From CAYQQR01 sp964420035 (lineage in GTDB: Bacteria > Bacteroidota > Bacteroidia > Bacteroidales > SM23-62): a stretch of DNA of 64,000 bases. The stretch spans positions 1 through 64,000 of the forward strand of contig CAYQQR010000008.1 in NCBI GenBank assembly GCA_964420035.1, read 5' to 3'. This document shows, one piece after another, positions 42,791 through 52,563 of this stretch (the first letter of the stretch is position 1; the number at the start of each line of letters is the position of its first letter). The notes under the pieces were generated by a model. The model did no database searches and was not told the origin of the DNA. It saw only the letters and a program-made list of their open reading frames with translations. The position numbers were made by a program, and so were the translations under genes.

Positions 42791-45700
42791 ATGAAAGATA
42801 TCGCACGAATTTTCTTTTCCTTCAGGTTCACGGGCATTTTACTCGTTGTTTTCGCCCTGGCTATTGCCGCAGCTACTTTTATAGAAAATGACTTTGGTAC
42901 GGCCACGGCCCGGGCCCTCATTTATAATGCCCGATGGTTCGAGTTCCTTCTGGCCCTTACTGCATTGAACTTAAGCGGGAACATACTATTGTACAAACTC
43001 TACAGAAAGGAAAAATGGACCATACTGATGTTCCATGTGGCATTCATCATCATCCTCATCGGTGCGGCAATTACCCGTTTCACAGGTTTCACCGGTATGA
43101 TGCACATTCGTGAGGGGAACCGGTCCGATGTGGTTTTGTCGGATAACACCTACCTGCAGGTACGGGCCCTGGCAGGACCCGAAACCCATAGCTTCAGAAA
43201 AAAAGTCTACCTGGGAGCATCCGGTGCGGGGGTGGGGAAATTCCGTTTTCGGATTGACGGCATCCCTTACAGCCTTGAATACTATGACCACATCCATATG
43301 GCCCGGCCGGTCCTGCAAGCCGATCCCGGGGGGGAGCCTGGTGTATCCCTTGTAATTACGGGTCCGCAAGGCCGCCGCGATCTGGTCCTCATGCATAAGC
43401 AAAGGATCCGACACGGTCCCCTCTCCATATCTTTAAATGATCCACGGGGCCGGGCCGATCTGCAGTTGATGACAGAAGGGAACCAGGTGCGTTTTGTTTC
43501 GGCAGTACCGGGCCGGTTAAGAACCATGGCCGGAGAAGGATCCGAAACCCTTCAGGCAGGAAAGGAATATCCCATGATGCCCATGAGCATTTACAGCTTC
43601 GGTTCCCGGCAACTGGTACTTACCCGTGCCCTGGAAAATGCATCCATGATAGCGGTATCCACTCAGGGAAAGGAAGAAGAATCCTCCCAGACTGCCCTCG
43701 CCATGCTCCTGGAAGGCACGGAACTATCAAAAAAAATTACACTGTGGGGCGGGGCGGGGATCAACGGCAGGCCGGTACAGATCAATCACCGGGATCATCG
43801 GCTCCTCCTTTCCTTCGGTTCCATCCTGCACCCTTTGCCCTTTAGCCTCGAGTTAAGGGATTTTATCATTGAAAAATACCCCGGCAGCAACAGTCCCTCT
43901 TCATTCGAATCCGCCGTGGTTTTACACGACCCTGAGAAAGACCTGAACGAGGAAAGGAGGATCTTTATGAACAACATCCTGAAACACCGGGGTTACCGCT
44001 TCTACCAGTCAGCCTACGACCCCGACGAAAAAGGCACCATCCTGTCGGTCAACAGGGATGCTGCAGGCACCCTTGTAACCTATGCAGGCTATGCCCTCCT
44101 GTTCGCGGGCTTGCTCCTCAGCCTGTTCAATAAAAACAGCCGCTTCTCCTCCCTCTCCGGGATGATCAGGGCAGAAGATCTGAAATTTAAAAAACAGGTC
44201 TTGCTGGTCTTGTTCTTATTGCTTCCTTTTGCAATCCAGGCACAGGACTTTAATAAAGTCAGCCCCCGGGCACCGGCCAGGGAACATGCACGGGAATTCG
44301 GAACTTTGATGGTGCAGGATTACCAGGGCAGGGTAAAACCCATGAATAGCTTTTCCTCGGAAGTACTGAGAAAAGTCAGCCGCAAGAACCAGCTTGGAGG
44401 CTACGATCCCGACCAGGTTGTACTGGGAATGATGACCGATCCCATGGGCTGGCAAGCCGTGCCCATGATCAAGGTGGGACACGACGGGATCCGTGAGATC
44501 CTTGGAATCCAGGGGGATTATGCTTCCTTTATGGATCTCGTGGACCTATACGATCTCTCCACTTATAAGCTCGCGGAGCCTGTTAATGCAGCCTACCGGA
44601 AAAAGCCTGCCGAACGCTCCAAATTCGACACGGAAGTGATCCGCATGGATGAGCGCGTAAACATCAGCTATATGGTTTATTCTAAAAGCATATTCAGAAT
44701 ATTGCCCCATCCAGGGGATGAGAACAATACCTGGTATACACCCAGTGCCGCCCCGCGACACTTTACTGCAGAGGATTCATTGTTCGCGGCTCATATACCC
44801 GGACTCTATTTTCAAACGGTTTGGGAGGGGATGAGGACCAACGACTATGACAGTGCTTCCGTGGTGCTGAACTACTTAAAAACCTATCAAAACCGGTTTG
44901 GATCCGATGTGATGCCCCCGGAACAAAAAGTCAGAATGGAGATTTTTTATAATAAAGCCAATATCTTCCAGCGCCTGGGTTATCTGTACTTCATTGCCGG
45001 CTTCTTTTTACTTATCGTGCTGTTTATTAAGATCTTAAGTAAAAAATTCAGGGAGCGGATCTTTACCGTGCCCCTGTCCATCGTGATCATCCTGGGTATC
45101 ATGGCACATACCGCCGGACTGGCCATGCGATGGTATGTTTCCGGGCACGCTCCCTGGAGCAACGGATACGAATCGCTGGTTTACATTTCATGGGCAACCA
45201 TGATTGCCGGACTGATTTTTTACAGAAAAGCCAATATTTCCCTGGCTGTGACAGCCATATTGGCCTATATGATGCTTAACATAGCACACCTGAGCTGGAT
45301 GGACCCCGAAATGACCAACCTGGTCCCGGTATTGAAATCTTACTGGCTGGCCATCCATGTAGCGGTGATCGCTTCCAGTTACGGCTTTTTGGGCATGGCG
45401 GCCCTGCTTTCCTGCACGGCCCTGATCCTGATGATTTTCATGAACAGGAAAAACCGCGTGCGTTTGTGGTCCGTCATAAAACAAATGACCTGGATTTCGG
45501 AAATGACCATCATCATAGGGCTTGGTTTGCTCACCATCGGGACCTTTCTCGGGGGTATCTGGGCCAATGAGTCCTGGGGCCGTTATTGGGCCTGGGATCC
45601 CAAAGAAACCTGGGCCCTGGTCACCATCCTGGTTTATGCCTTTATCGTGCATACGCGGTTCATTCCCGGACTGAGATCAATTTTTTCATTCAACCTGGCA

Positions 45701-45892
45701 GCCGTGCTGGCTTACGGTTCGGTGATCATGACCTACTTCGGGGTGAATTATTATCTCTCGGGCCTGCATTCTTATGCCGCGGGCGATCCCCTGCCGGTCC
45801 CGAATACGGTGTATTATGTCGTGGGAATAATCTTAGTTACGGCAGTATCAGCGTATATCAGGAAACAGCAACTGCGAAGCGAGTTACAGTAA
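42791..45892 (+). CDS. ccsBA: Cytochrome c maturation protein, ResB-CcsA (CcsBA) fusion
   Basis: 1033 residues. The N-terminal third is ResB/CcsB-like: membrane helices and 'FHVAFIIILIGAAITRFTGFTGMMHIREG', then a large extracytoplasmic part. The C-terminal third is CcsA with about eight helices, the heme-binding WWD-type motif ('WANESWGRYWAWDPKETWALV') and conserved His residues in 'RWYVSGHAPWSNGYES' and 'IVHTRFIPG'. System II cytochrome c synthetase moves heme outwards and attaches it to apocytochrome CxxCH. The fused form is normal in Bacteroidota, though the middle 'VSPRAPAREHAREFGTLMVQDYQGRVKPMNSFSSE' segment is characteristic of this longer version. Divergent from the receptor gene; followed 46 bases later by the UbiA gene. 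Confidence 0.92.
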   Translation: MKDIARIFFSFRFTGILLVVFALAIAAATFIENDFGTATARALIYNARWFEFLLALTALNLSGNILLYKLYRKEKWTILMFHVAFIIILIGAAITRFTGFTGMMHIREGNRSDVVLSDNTYLQVRALAGPETHSFRKKVYLGASGAGVGKFRFRIDGIPYSLEYYDHIHMARPVLQADPGGEPGVSLVITGPQGRRDLVLMHKQRIRHGPLSISLNDPRGRADLQLMTEGNQVRFVSAVPGRLRTMAGEGSETLQAGKEYPMMPMSIYSFGSRQLVLTRALENASMIAVSTQGKEEESSQTALAMLLEGTELSKKITLWGGAGINGRPVQINHRDHRLLLSFGSILHPLPFSLELRDFIIEKYPGSNSPSSFESAVVLHDPEKDLNEERRIFMNNILKHRGYRFYQSAYDPDEKGTILSVNRDAAGTLVTYAGYALLFAGLLLSLFNKNSRFSSLSGMIRAEDLKFKKQVLLVLFLLLPFAIQAQDFNKVSPRAPAREHAREFGTLMVQDYQGRVKPMNSFSSEVLRKVSRKNQLGGYDPDQVVLGMMTDPMGWQAVPMIKVGHDGIREILGIQGDYASFMDLVDLYDLSTYKLAEPVNAAYRKKPAERSKFDTEVIRMDERVNISYMVYSKSIFRILPHPGDENNTWYTPSAAPRHFTAEDSLFAAHIPGLYFQTVWEGMRTNDYDSASVVLNYLKTYQNRFGSDVMPPEQKVRMEIFYNKANIFQRLGYLYFIAGFFLLIVLFIKILSKKFRERIFTVPLSIVIILGIMAHTAGLAMRWYVSGHAPWSNGYESLVYISWATMIAGLIFYRKANISLAVTAILAYMMLNIAHLSWMDPEMTNLVPVLKSYWLAIHVAVIASSYGFLGMAALLSCTALILMIFMNRKNRVRLWSVIKQMTWISEMTIIIGLGLLTIGTFLGGIWANESWGRYWAWDPKETWALVTILVYAFIVHTRFIPGLRSIFSFNLAAVLAYGSVIMTYFGVNYYLSGLHSYAAGDPLPVPNTVYYVVGIILVTAVSAYIRKQQLRSELQ

Positions 45893-45938
45893 GCGGAGCG
45901 GAAGGCGAGCAACATTTAAGATAATTTGTCCTATTGAA

Positions 45939-46826
45939 TTGAGCAATAAACTTCACATATGGTTAGAGTTGGGTAAAGTACGGATCACCGTGGCGGTAAG
46001 CTTTACCACTATCGCGGGTTACATCTTGTATTCCGGCCATTTCAGCACCGGAATGATCCTGCCGGTACTGGGGATATTCCTGCTGGCATCCGGCTCCTCA
46101 GCGCTGAACCATATCCAGGAATCAAGTTATGATCAGAAGATGGAACGGACCCAAAACCGGCCCATCCCCTCCGGAAGGATCAAAACGAGTACCGCCTGGC
46201 TGGTAAGCCTCGTGTATACCTTTTCCGGCTCCATAATCCTCTTCCTGGGCAGCAATTTGACCGGACTGCTTTTGGGATGGACCGCATTGGTCTGGTATAA
46301 TCTTATCTACACTTATCTCAAAAGGATCACCCCTTACGCCGTAATTCCCGGATCGGTCATCGGGGCCATACCTCCCGTGGTGGGTTGGGTGGCTGCCGGC
46401 GGACCGCTGCTGCATCCGCGGGTGGTACCCATCATGATATTTTTCTTCATCTGGCAGGTGCCCCATTTTTGGTTGCTGATGATCAAATACGGCAGGCAGT
46501 ATGAAAATGCAGGCTATCCTTCCATCACCTCCCGGATGGAAATTCATGCCGTCAGACTGATGATTTTCCTGTGGGTTGCAGCTACGTCCATCGTGGGTAT
46601 GCTGATTCCCCTTACGGATCTTTTACTTGCAAATACGGCAAAAATAGCGATGTGGCTTGCTTCCCTCCTGCTGGTTCTTGTCTTCATTCCCTTTATCGGA
46701 AAATCGGATAGTGAATTAAACACGGGAAAATACTTTAGGAGGATCAATTATTACGTATTGGCTGCAGTCTTGATCCTGATACTTGATCATACCGTTCTGG
46801 CAGGTTTAGAAGAGTCGGTTCTATAA
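45939..46826 (+). CDS. Protoheme IX farnesyltransferase-like UbiA prenyltransferase
   Basis: 295 residues, about eight to nine membrane helices. The first Asp-rich motif reads 'NHIQESSYDQKMERTQNRPIPSG': the spacing and 'MERT..RP' are those of CtaB/CyoE (heme O synthase), but the first Asp is Glu. Other heme O synthase signatures are 'FFIWQVPHFWLLMIKYGRQYENAGYPS'. It should convert heme B to heme O for oxidase assembly, which fits its place after a cytochrome c maturation gene. The frame begins with TTG at 45939; no usable ATG or GTG precedes the conserved start of the first helix. Assignment is good; the motif change leaves some doubt on activity. Confidence 0.82.
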   Translation: MSNKLHIWLELGKVRITVAVSFTTIAGYILYSGHFSTGMILPVLGIFLLASGSSALNHIQESSYDQKMERTQNRPIPSGRIKTSTAWLVSLVYTFSGSIILFLGSNLTGLLLGWTALVWYNLIYTYLKRITPYAVIPGSVIGAIPPVVGWVAAGGPLLHPRVVPIMIFFFIWQVPHFWLLMIKYGRQYENAGYPSITSRMEIHAVRLMIFLWVAATSIVGMLIPLTDLLLANTAKIAMWLASLLLVLVFIPFIGKSDSELNTGKYFRRINYYVLAAVLILILDHTVLAGLEESVL

Positions 46827-46832
46827 AAACAT

Positions 46833-46862
46833 AAGAGCTGAAGAGTTGAAGAGCTGAAGGCT
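46833..46862. repeat. Short 8-base-period repeat
   Basis: AGAGCTGA, AGAGTTGA, AGAGCTGA directly after the UbiA stop codon and before the stop of the convergent GRAM-like gene. The period is eight rather than seven. Confidence 0.55.
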
Positions 46863-46863
46863 A

Positions 46864-47217
46864 CTAATACATTTTGTTTATTAATGATCCGATCTGGTCC
46901 CGTTTTTTGAGGGTGAAGCGATGTTCCTTGCCGTCTTTGAAGATCACGTTCAGACCTTTGGGGCGGAATAGTCCGTTACTGTAATAAATTACCTCCCGTA
47001 TTTCATCAGGCGGGAGTTCCAGATTGTGGTCAGCCCTGTCCGTACCGGTGGTTTTGAAGTAAACCCTTTGATTGGTTACAATCAATTTGCCCTGTACGGT
47101 CTGGTCGGATATATGGTAGGTCGAACTATCTGCTTTTACAACTACTTCATTGGGTTTTAAAGGCACAACCATGGTCCGTCGGTTTTTAGCTTTGTCATTC
47201 CTGCACAACAAAAACAT
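46864..47217 (-). CDS. Small GRAM/PH-like domain protein
   Basis: 117 residues from the ATG at 47217, or 102 from the ATG at 47172 (MVVPLKPNEVVVKAD), which starts just before the domain. The pattern 'QGKLIVTNQRVYFKTTG' followed by 'LPPDEIREVIYYSNGLFRPKGLNVIFKDGKEHRFTLKKRDQIGSLI' is that of bacterial GRAM/PH-like domains, which are lipid- or protein-binding modules. No signal peptide or membrane helix. The gene stands alone on the minus strand between two plus-strand genes. No partner is evident. Confidence 0.7.
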   Translation of the reverse strand: MFLLCRNDKAKNRRTMVVPLKPNEVVVKADSSTYHISDQTVQGKLIVTNQRVYFKTTGTDRADHNLELPPDEIREVIYYSNGLFRPKGLNVIFKDGKEHRFTLKKRDQIGSLINKMY

Positions 47218-47403
47218 TTACTTAAAGACGAATAAAAACCCGGTATGTTACACCCGGGTGAAAAATTTAACATTGAATTAAGAAAAGGGTTATTGATGGT
47301 TATTGATGGTTATTTATTGATATTTGTTGCTGATCATTAATATGCAATGAACAAGGTATTACTATAAATTATAACAAATTACCATCAATACCCCTTTCAA
47401 ACA

Positions 47404-49134
47404 ATGTCCAAATCCCTCAAAATATTCCTTCTTTTCTTCAGCCTCAATTTCCTGCTGTTTTTTCCGCGCTATATCGTTGAACTGAACGAGAGCACATTCT
47501 TTCCATGGAAAGGTTTCCTGGAGGAAGGCTTCTATTACAAGATCAAATATCTGTTCTTCAACAGGGACAACTTCGATATATTCCGCATCGCATCGGACTA
47601 TCTTATATGGTTCATGATTTCATATGCCATCCTCAGGTATAACCGGTTCCGGTTTTGGGTTTACCTGTTTCCCGGTTTTTACCTCATTATTCTCCTTTAC
47701 CAGATTTACTTTGCACTTTTTGAAGGAATTTTCAAAACCCCTCCTCTTTTCTTTAACGACATCCATTCCATCCATACCGGATGGCAGATACTCCGTGACA
47801 GTCTTGGTTTTTGGTTCACAAAGATCATCCTGGGCTTTGTTGTGCTTTTTATTCTATGTTGGTGGCTGAATTACAGGTTGGTCAGTTGGATGCAGAACTG
47901 GAAACCAGCCTTATGGTTACAAATAGTCTCTGCTTTAATGTTAATCCATGTCCTGGTCAGTTTTTACAGGTTCCGTTTCGATTCCGATTCCTCGCGGGTG
48001 GTTCAGATACCCCTGGCATCACTGGTCCGTAATATTGCTGAAAGTGATCGTGCTGCCGGCCATTTGAAAAATTTTGACATGGGTGCTCTCATGGAAGCCA
48101 ATCCTTACGGGGATCATCAACTTTCAATAAACCCGAATTTATGGTTGATCTTCATAGAATCTTATGGCAGGATCGTACTGGATGATAAGAATATTGCCCC
48201 TGGCTTCATAGCCACCGTCCGTCAAATGTCTGACAGTCTGGATAAACATCAATGGCATGCCGTCTCGCATCTGAGCCGTTCACCCGTTACCGGTGGAATT
48301 TCATGGATCGCTTACAGCAGTTTCCTGTATGGTTTCAATTTTCTTGACCACGGCACATATCTGGCCCTGATGGCAGACAGCAGTCTGGATCGATATCCTC
48401 ATTTTCTGCGATATTTAAAGAACCAGGGATATAAGAATTACCGTCTGAGCGCCATCGCGAAAAACGACAAACTCACCATTCCCTGGGAAGATTATACACG
48501 ATTTTATTCCACAGACCAATGGATCCTTTTTCCTGAAATGGGATATACGGGCAAGATGTACGGTTTTGGTCCCTCACCTCCCGACCAGTTTGCCTTATAT
48601 TATGCCAATGAACTGATTCGATCCGACAGCAGTGGACCATTCAGCCTGTTTTTTATCACCCAAAACTCTCACAGTCCCTTTTATGCCCCAAAGCATCCCG
48701 TACCCGACTGGACCATGCTGGATGACGGGAGCCTGGACCCCGAACAGCGTTCTAGATTCATGGACCCACCCAGGATGGATAATTATATTTCCGCCATTCA
48801 ATACGAAATTGAATTTCTTGTTGATTTCATCATAAAATCGGGCACTCCGGAAGATCTGTTCCTACTGATCGGCGATCATCAACCTCCCTTCCTTACGGAT
48901 GAAGAGGATCCATTCGAAACCCCGGTCCATATTATCAGTAAAGACAGCTTGTTTATCAATGATTTAAAAGATTTTGGATTTCAAAAGGGCATGCTTCCCG
49001 ATACCAATAACGAAACTTTGAGGCATGAAGGATTGTTCAGTTTGTTGATGCATGTATTGTTAAAATCCTATGGAGAAGGATCGGAACCCATTCCCCCTTA
49101 CAGACCGGATGGTTTAATTCAACTGGATCGATGA
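47404..49134 (+). CDS. LtaS/sulfatase-fold membrane phosphotransferase or hydrolase
   Basis: 576 residues. Five or so membrane helices in the first 190 residues, then an extracytoplasmic alkaline-phosphatase-superfamily domain. Active-site candidates: Glu252 in 'IFIESYGR', nucleophile Thr296 in 'SRSPVTGGISW', His423 in 'NSHSPF', Asp491/His492 in 'IGDHQPP'. This set is like lipoteichoic acid synthase and phosphoethanolamine transferases, which move a phospho-alcohol from a phospholipid to a glycan or lipid. The gene overlaps the next one (CDP-alcohol phosphotransferase) by ATGA, so the two form a coupled pair: one would make the phospho-alcohol lipid, the other would use it. Substrate unknown. 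Confidence 0.82.
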   Translation: MSKSLKIFLLFFSLNFLLFFPRYIVELNESTFFPWKGFLEEGFYYKIKYLFFNRDNFDIFRIASDYLIWFMISYAILRYNRFRFWVYLFPGFYLIILLYQIYFALFEGIFKTPPLFFNDIHSIHTGWQILRDSLGFWFTKIILGFVVLFILCWWLNYRLVSWMQNWKPALWLQIVSALMLIHVLVSFYRFRFDSDSSRVVQIPLASLVRNIAESDRAAGHLKNFDMGALMEANPYGDHQLSINPNLWLIFIESYGRIVLDDKNIAPGFIATVRQMSDSLDKHQWHAVSHLSRSPVTGGISWIAYSSFLYGFNFLDHGTYLALMADSSLDRYPHFLRYLKNQGYKNYRLSAIAKNDKLTIPWEDYTRFYSTDQWILFPEMGYTGKMYGFGPSPPDQFALYYANELIRSDSSGPFSLFFITQNSHSPFYAPKHPVPDWTMLDDGSLDPEQRSRFMDPPRMDNYISAIQYEIEFLVDFIIKSGTPEDLFLLIGDHQPPFLTDEEDPFETPVHIISKDSLFINDLKDFGFQKGMLPDTNNETLRHEGLFSLLMHVLLKSYGEGSEPIPPYRPDGLIQLDR

Positions 49135-49796
49135 GCATAAGAGTGTGGAATATCATCCATGCCTTTTTGATCCTGTCCGGCATGACCTTATCGGTTCTTC
49201 TCAACAGGCTGATCATTCTGGATGCTATTGCCCTGTTTTCCTTTATGTTTTTTATAGCCATCAATCACCATCATCTTAAACAGATAAAGCCTTACGCGGG
49301 TTACGCTAACCGGATCACCCTGGCCCGTTTGCTTGGAATGATGACCGCCGGGTATTTTTCTTTCCACATCCGGGAATTCTGGTTTTTCGTGATCATGTTA
49401 CTCCTCGTAATCACCGACGGGCTGGACGGTTACCTGGCCCGCAGAAATAAGACCGTTTCAAAGTTTGGTCAGTATTTCGACATGGAAACAGATGCATTTT
49501 ATGTAGCCCTGATGAGTGTGATCCTTGTGCTGAAGGGCAAAATCGGCGAGTGGTTCCTTTTGGTTGGTGCACTCCGGTACCTTTTCGTTTTGACCGTTTA
49601 CTTGCTGGGATGGCAAAACAGGGAGGAAAAACGCACTCGTTTGGGTCCGGCCATCGGTGTGTTTTTATTCCTTGCGGTCCTGAGTCCCTTCGTCCTGCCT
49701 GCAGGTATCTGCTTCCCGTTATTGATCCTTGCTGCCGGAGCCGTGATCCTTTCCTTTAGTTATTCATTCTATCTGATTGCTTTCCGGAAGTCTTAG
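49131..49796 (+). CDS. CDP-alcohol phosphatidyltransferase
   Basis: 221 residues with about six membrane helices. The full family motif is present from Asp96 to Asp121: 'DGLDGYLARRNKTVSKFGQY' and then FDMETD, fitting D..DG..AR........G...D...D exactly. The enzyme exchanges CMP of a CDP-alcohol for an alcohol acceptor. The acceptor is not readable from the sequence. Coupled by ATGA overlap to the LtaS-like gene upstream. Its last 33 bases overlap the end of the convergent methyltransferase gene. Confidence 0.9.
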   Translation: MSIRVWNIIHAFLILSGMTLSVLLNRLIILDAIALFSFMFFIAINHHHLKQIKPYAGYANRITLARLLGMMTAGYFSFHIREFWFFVIMLLLVITDGLDGYLARRNKTVSKFGQYFDMETDAFYVALMSVILVLKGKIGEWFLLVGALRYLFVLTVYLLGWQNREEKRTRLGPAIGVFLFLAVLSPFVLPAGICFPLLILAAGAVILSFSYSFYLIAFRKS

Positions 49797-50591
49797 GCGA
49801 GCTTCAAGAACCGAATACTGCAGCATGTTCTTCCTGTAATAATCCTCGAAGATGAAACCCGCGTGGAAAATGAAATACATCCGGTGGAGAGGACCTGTGA
49901 AGAAAAGCTTTTTCAAACAGGCACTTAAAAAGATCAGGAACCGGATCTTCCAAGCTTTACGGGATTTGATATAGGGGTTCAGCTCCGTTACCTGCTCCAG
50001 TTCTAATCCTGCTTCTTCCAGGGCTTTCCGGTAATCCGGCAAACTATAGTCATGCCTGAAGGACATGGATCCGTGCAGGCTCCTTAGTTTTCGGTCATCC
50101 CTGGGTTTCTGTAACCACAGATCCTCGGCGATGATCATTCTCCCACCCGGCTGCAGGGATTTTGCAAGGTTGTTAATGCTGAACGCCAGATTGTTTGAAT
50201 GTTTCAACGATTCGATTGCTATGATGGTGTTAAATTTCCCTTTTATGGGATCATCATAACTTTGCCGGCGAAAGCCCAGGCTTTTTTCAAGACCTCTTTT
50301 TCCGGCAAAAAATTCAGCTCTTTCTTTTTCAACGGCACTCAGGGTAATTCCTGTACCTTTTAGAGGATAGCGCCTGCATAACTCAACGAGGGTGTATCCG
50401 ACGCCACAGCCGGCATCCAATACCTTTTCCCCGGGTGCAAAATCAATATTTTGGATCAGCCAGTCATTTACCGTGCTGAATCCGGTATGATTTTGCTCCC
50501 GGGGCAGATTTAAGCTTTTGTGAACCGGGTAGGGATCTTTGCTTCTACCGAAATACCTGGCAAGACTGTCGTATTTATCTTTGGTATTCAA
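49764..50591 (-). CDS. Class I SAM-dependent methyltransferase
   Basis: 275 residues. Motif I 'VLDAGCGVGYTLVELCRRYP' at about residues 58-77 binds SAM; 'GITLSAVEKERAE' and 'IIAIESLKHSNNLAFSINNLAKSLQPGGRMIIAEDLW' are typical of small-molecule methyltransferases of the UbiE/tocopherol type. The C-terminal part has a hydrophobic segment. The frame begins with TTG at 50591 and overlaps the stop of the upstream glycosyltransferase (TTGA), a coupled start. Acts with the glycosyltransferase, perhaps on the same glycolipid or small molecule. Confidence 0.85.
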   Translation of the reverse strand: MNTKDKYDSLARYFGRSKDPYPVHKSLNLPREQNHTGFSTVNDWLIQNIDFAPGEKVLDAGCGVGYTLVELCRRYPLKGTGITLSAVEKERAEFFAGKRGLEKSLGFRRQSYDDPIKGKFNTIIAIESLKHSNNLAFSINNLAKSLQPGGRMIIAEDLWLQKPRDDRKLRSLHGSMSFRHDYSLPDYRKALEEAGLELEQVTELNPYIKSRKAWKIRFLIFLSACLKKLFFTGPLHRMYFIFHAGFIFEDYYRKNMLQYSVLEARLRLPESNQIE

Positions 50592-51658
50592 TAAGGATAA
50601 TATTTTTGCATGTATCTCAGGATCCTTGCTCCTGCCTCATCCCAACCAAGGTAATTTTGCTTTTCTTTACTTACTGCCTTAATAAAACCTTCATAAAGAC
50701 CGGCATCGGTAAGGCAGCGTTCCAGGGCCTGTTTGAGCAATGTTGCATCATTTGCCGGGAGCATAATGCCGCAACCTTCTCTGAAAGCAAAAGGGGTACC
50801 GCCTGCCCGTGTGGTAATTACAGGAAGTCCGGCCGCAATGGCTTCCGCTATGACCATTCCGAAAGTTTCGTGTCTCGTGGGTAAAACAAACAGATCCGAC
50901 CCGACATAATAATCCCACAGTTCCTGATCTGAAACGGAACCCGGAAAATGGATCCGGTCAGCCAGACCCTTCTCCCGGATCATTCCTTTGATCCTTGCGG
51001 TATAGAGGGAATCCATTTCCTCATCACCGATAATCTGCAGGGACCAGTTAAGATCCTTGATATGAAACAGCGCTTCAACAAGGATCTCATACGCCTTTGA
51101 AGGTAGAATGTTGGCCACGGTAATCAACCGTTCCGGCAGGAGGGGGTAGTTTTGTTTGGAAGCAAGAGGTTCGATGCCGGGTTCTACCGTTACGACAGGA
51201 ATTTTTGGATCCAAATCGCGACGGATCAACCGGGTGGTATATTCACTGGTGGTTATCACCAGATGGGTAAAGGATAGCGCGAGTTTTTCCCGTTTAAGAC
51301 GGATCCCGGCCTCTTCAGGACTTATTCCCGAATGCAGGTAAAAAGGCATATGGTCCATATGAATGATCATGAGCTCATCTTTAAAAACAGGGAGCACGGG
51401 ACCAAGGGAACCGAAAATCAGGCTGTCGATCAGGACAACGCTACCGGCCGGAATACCGGAAAGTAAGCGCTGTACACTATTCTGAACGATCTCTTCTGAA
51501 GCCGGAACATCATCAATCACCAGCCAACCCACCGGCACATCAAGATTAACCAGGGCATCCGATATCTTTCTGTTATACACGTTCCCACCGGTATTCACCG
51601 CCGGATCCCCGGCCACAAGGAAATAAATTTGGTGTTTGAACCCATTATTAAAGATCAT
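50588..51658 (-). CDS. Glycosyltransferase family 4
   Basis: 356 residues, GT-B fold. N-terminal 'IYFLVAGDPAVNTGGNVYNRKISDAL' gives the acceptor-domain glycine loop; the C-terminal domain has 'LITVANILPSKAYEILVEAL', 'GSVSDQELWDYYVGSDLFVLPTRHETFGMVIAEAIAAGLPVITT', the usual nucleotide-sugar site with the E(x7)E motif. Cytosolic face of the membrane. Coupled to the methyltransferase by a 4-base overlap. Confidence 0.9.
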   Translation of the reverse strand: MIFNNGFKHQIYFLVAGDPAVNTGGNVYNRKISDALVNLDVPVGWLVIDDVPASEEIVQNSVQRLLSGIPAGSVVLIDSLIFGSLGPVLPVFKDELMIIHMDHMPFYLHSGISPEEAGIRLKREKLALSFTHLVITTSEYTTRLIRRDLDPKIPVVTVEPGIEPLASKQNYPLLPERLITVANILPSKAYEILVEALFHIKDLNWSLQIIGDEEMDSLYTARIKGMIREKGLADRIHFPGSVSDQELWDYYVGSDLFVLPTRHETFGMVIAEAIAAGLPVITTRAGGTPFAFREGCGIMLPANDATLLKQALERCLTDAGLYEGFIKAVSKEKQNYLGWDEAGARILRYMQKYYPY

Positions 51659-51671
51659 TTAGAATATAAAC

Positions 51672-51737
51672 TACCTCGCGGCAGAGCCACGAGGTATTAA
51701 CAAAATTAATACTTCTTCTCGAAGCAGAGCTTCGGGG
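51672..51737. repeat. Two related hairpins between GT4 and FkbM genes
   Basis: 51672-51696 has arms TACCTCG and CGAGGTA around a GCAGAGC-containing core; 51718-51735 has arms CTCGAAGC and GCTTCGGG around AGA. Both share the word GCAGAGC and probably belong to one repeat family. The short AAATTCT heptads after the FkbM stop codon (about 51749-51766) follow. Confidence 0.55.
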
Positions 51738-51761
51738 AACTAACCCCATAGAGATTAGAAT

Positions 51762-52493
51762 TTAGAATTTCCTGGCATAAACATCCCCTGACCTTTTGAG
51801 ATCATAATTACGCAGTTTTTTCCTCATCTCCTCCGCACCAACCCATACATTATCTTTAAACTTCAGTTTTTCTATCAATGACCAGTTGTATTCATAACCG
51901 GCTTTCTTTTCCAAAATATCAATGCAGTTGACCGCCCGGCCGATGGTAGTGGGGAAAAATTCAAAAGACAGGGCTTTCAGGGGTCGGGAGAGTCCCAGCA
52001 ACACTTCCTCTTCCATACCCTCCACATCGATCTTAACGAAATCCGGTTCCCCGATGCGGGCAATCAGGCTGTCCAGGGTAGTGACCTCCACCTCAACGGA
52101 CCGATCGAATTGAACCGAAGGTTGTTCTGCCCTTATCACCTGCATCCATTCACCGGAAAGGGTACTGACCGTGGGGAACCGTGATGAGATCCGAAGTCTG
52201 GCCCTGCCCCTTTCCTTTCCGACAGCCAGGGGAAGAACCTCCACTCCGGCTTTTTCATTGAACTTTTTCCTTAGCAGATCAACAAAGGCCGGTTGGGGTT
52301 CAATGGCAATCACCCTGGCACCCAGTGAAAGCCAGGCTTTTGTCCTGTTACCCGTGTGGGCGCCCAGGTCGAAACACAAACTTCCCTCCCTCACGAACTG
52401 GCTGTAGAATCTTTTAAGCCTTCTCCGGTTGAATGGCTTGAGGTCGTATATCAGCCGGCTACGCCAAATACCAAGTTTTCTGCCAAATTCCAT
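51762..52493 (-). CDS. FkbM-family methyltransferase
   Basis: 243 residues. 'LCFDLGAHTGNRTKAWLSLGARVIAIEPQP' (about 39-68) is the SAM-binding region and 'EPDFVKIDVEGMEEEVLLGLS' (about 148-168) is the FkbM signature. Family members O-methylate sugars or polyketides. It is flanked by about 100-165-base gaps with repeats, so it may be expressed separately from its neighbours, although all genes from 55.0 to 49.8 kb on this strand point the same way. Confidence 0.88.
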   Translation of the reverse strand: MEFGRKLGIWRSRLIYDLKPFNRRRLKRFYSQFVREGSLCFDLGAHTGNRTKAWLSLGARVIAIEPQPAFVDLLRKKFNEKAGVEVLPLAVGKERGRARLRISSRFPTVSTLSGEWMQVIRAEQPSVQFDRSVEVEVTTLDSLIARIGEPDFVKIDVEGMEEEVLLGLSRPLKALSFEFFPTTIGRAVNCIDILEKKAGYEYNWSLIEKLKFKDNVWVGAEEMRKKLRNYDLKRSGDVYARKF

Positions 52494-52563
52494 ATTATCT
52501 CGTTTCTACCATAATCTGATACTGATCCAAACGGTGACTAAGGGTGCAAAACGGTCCACACAC

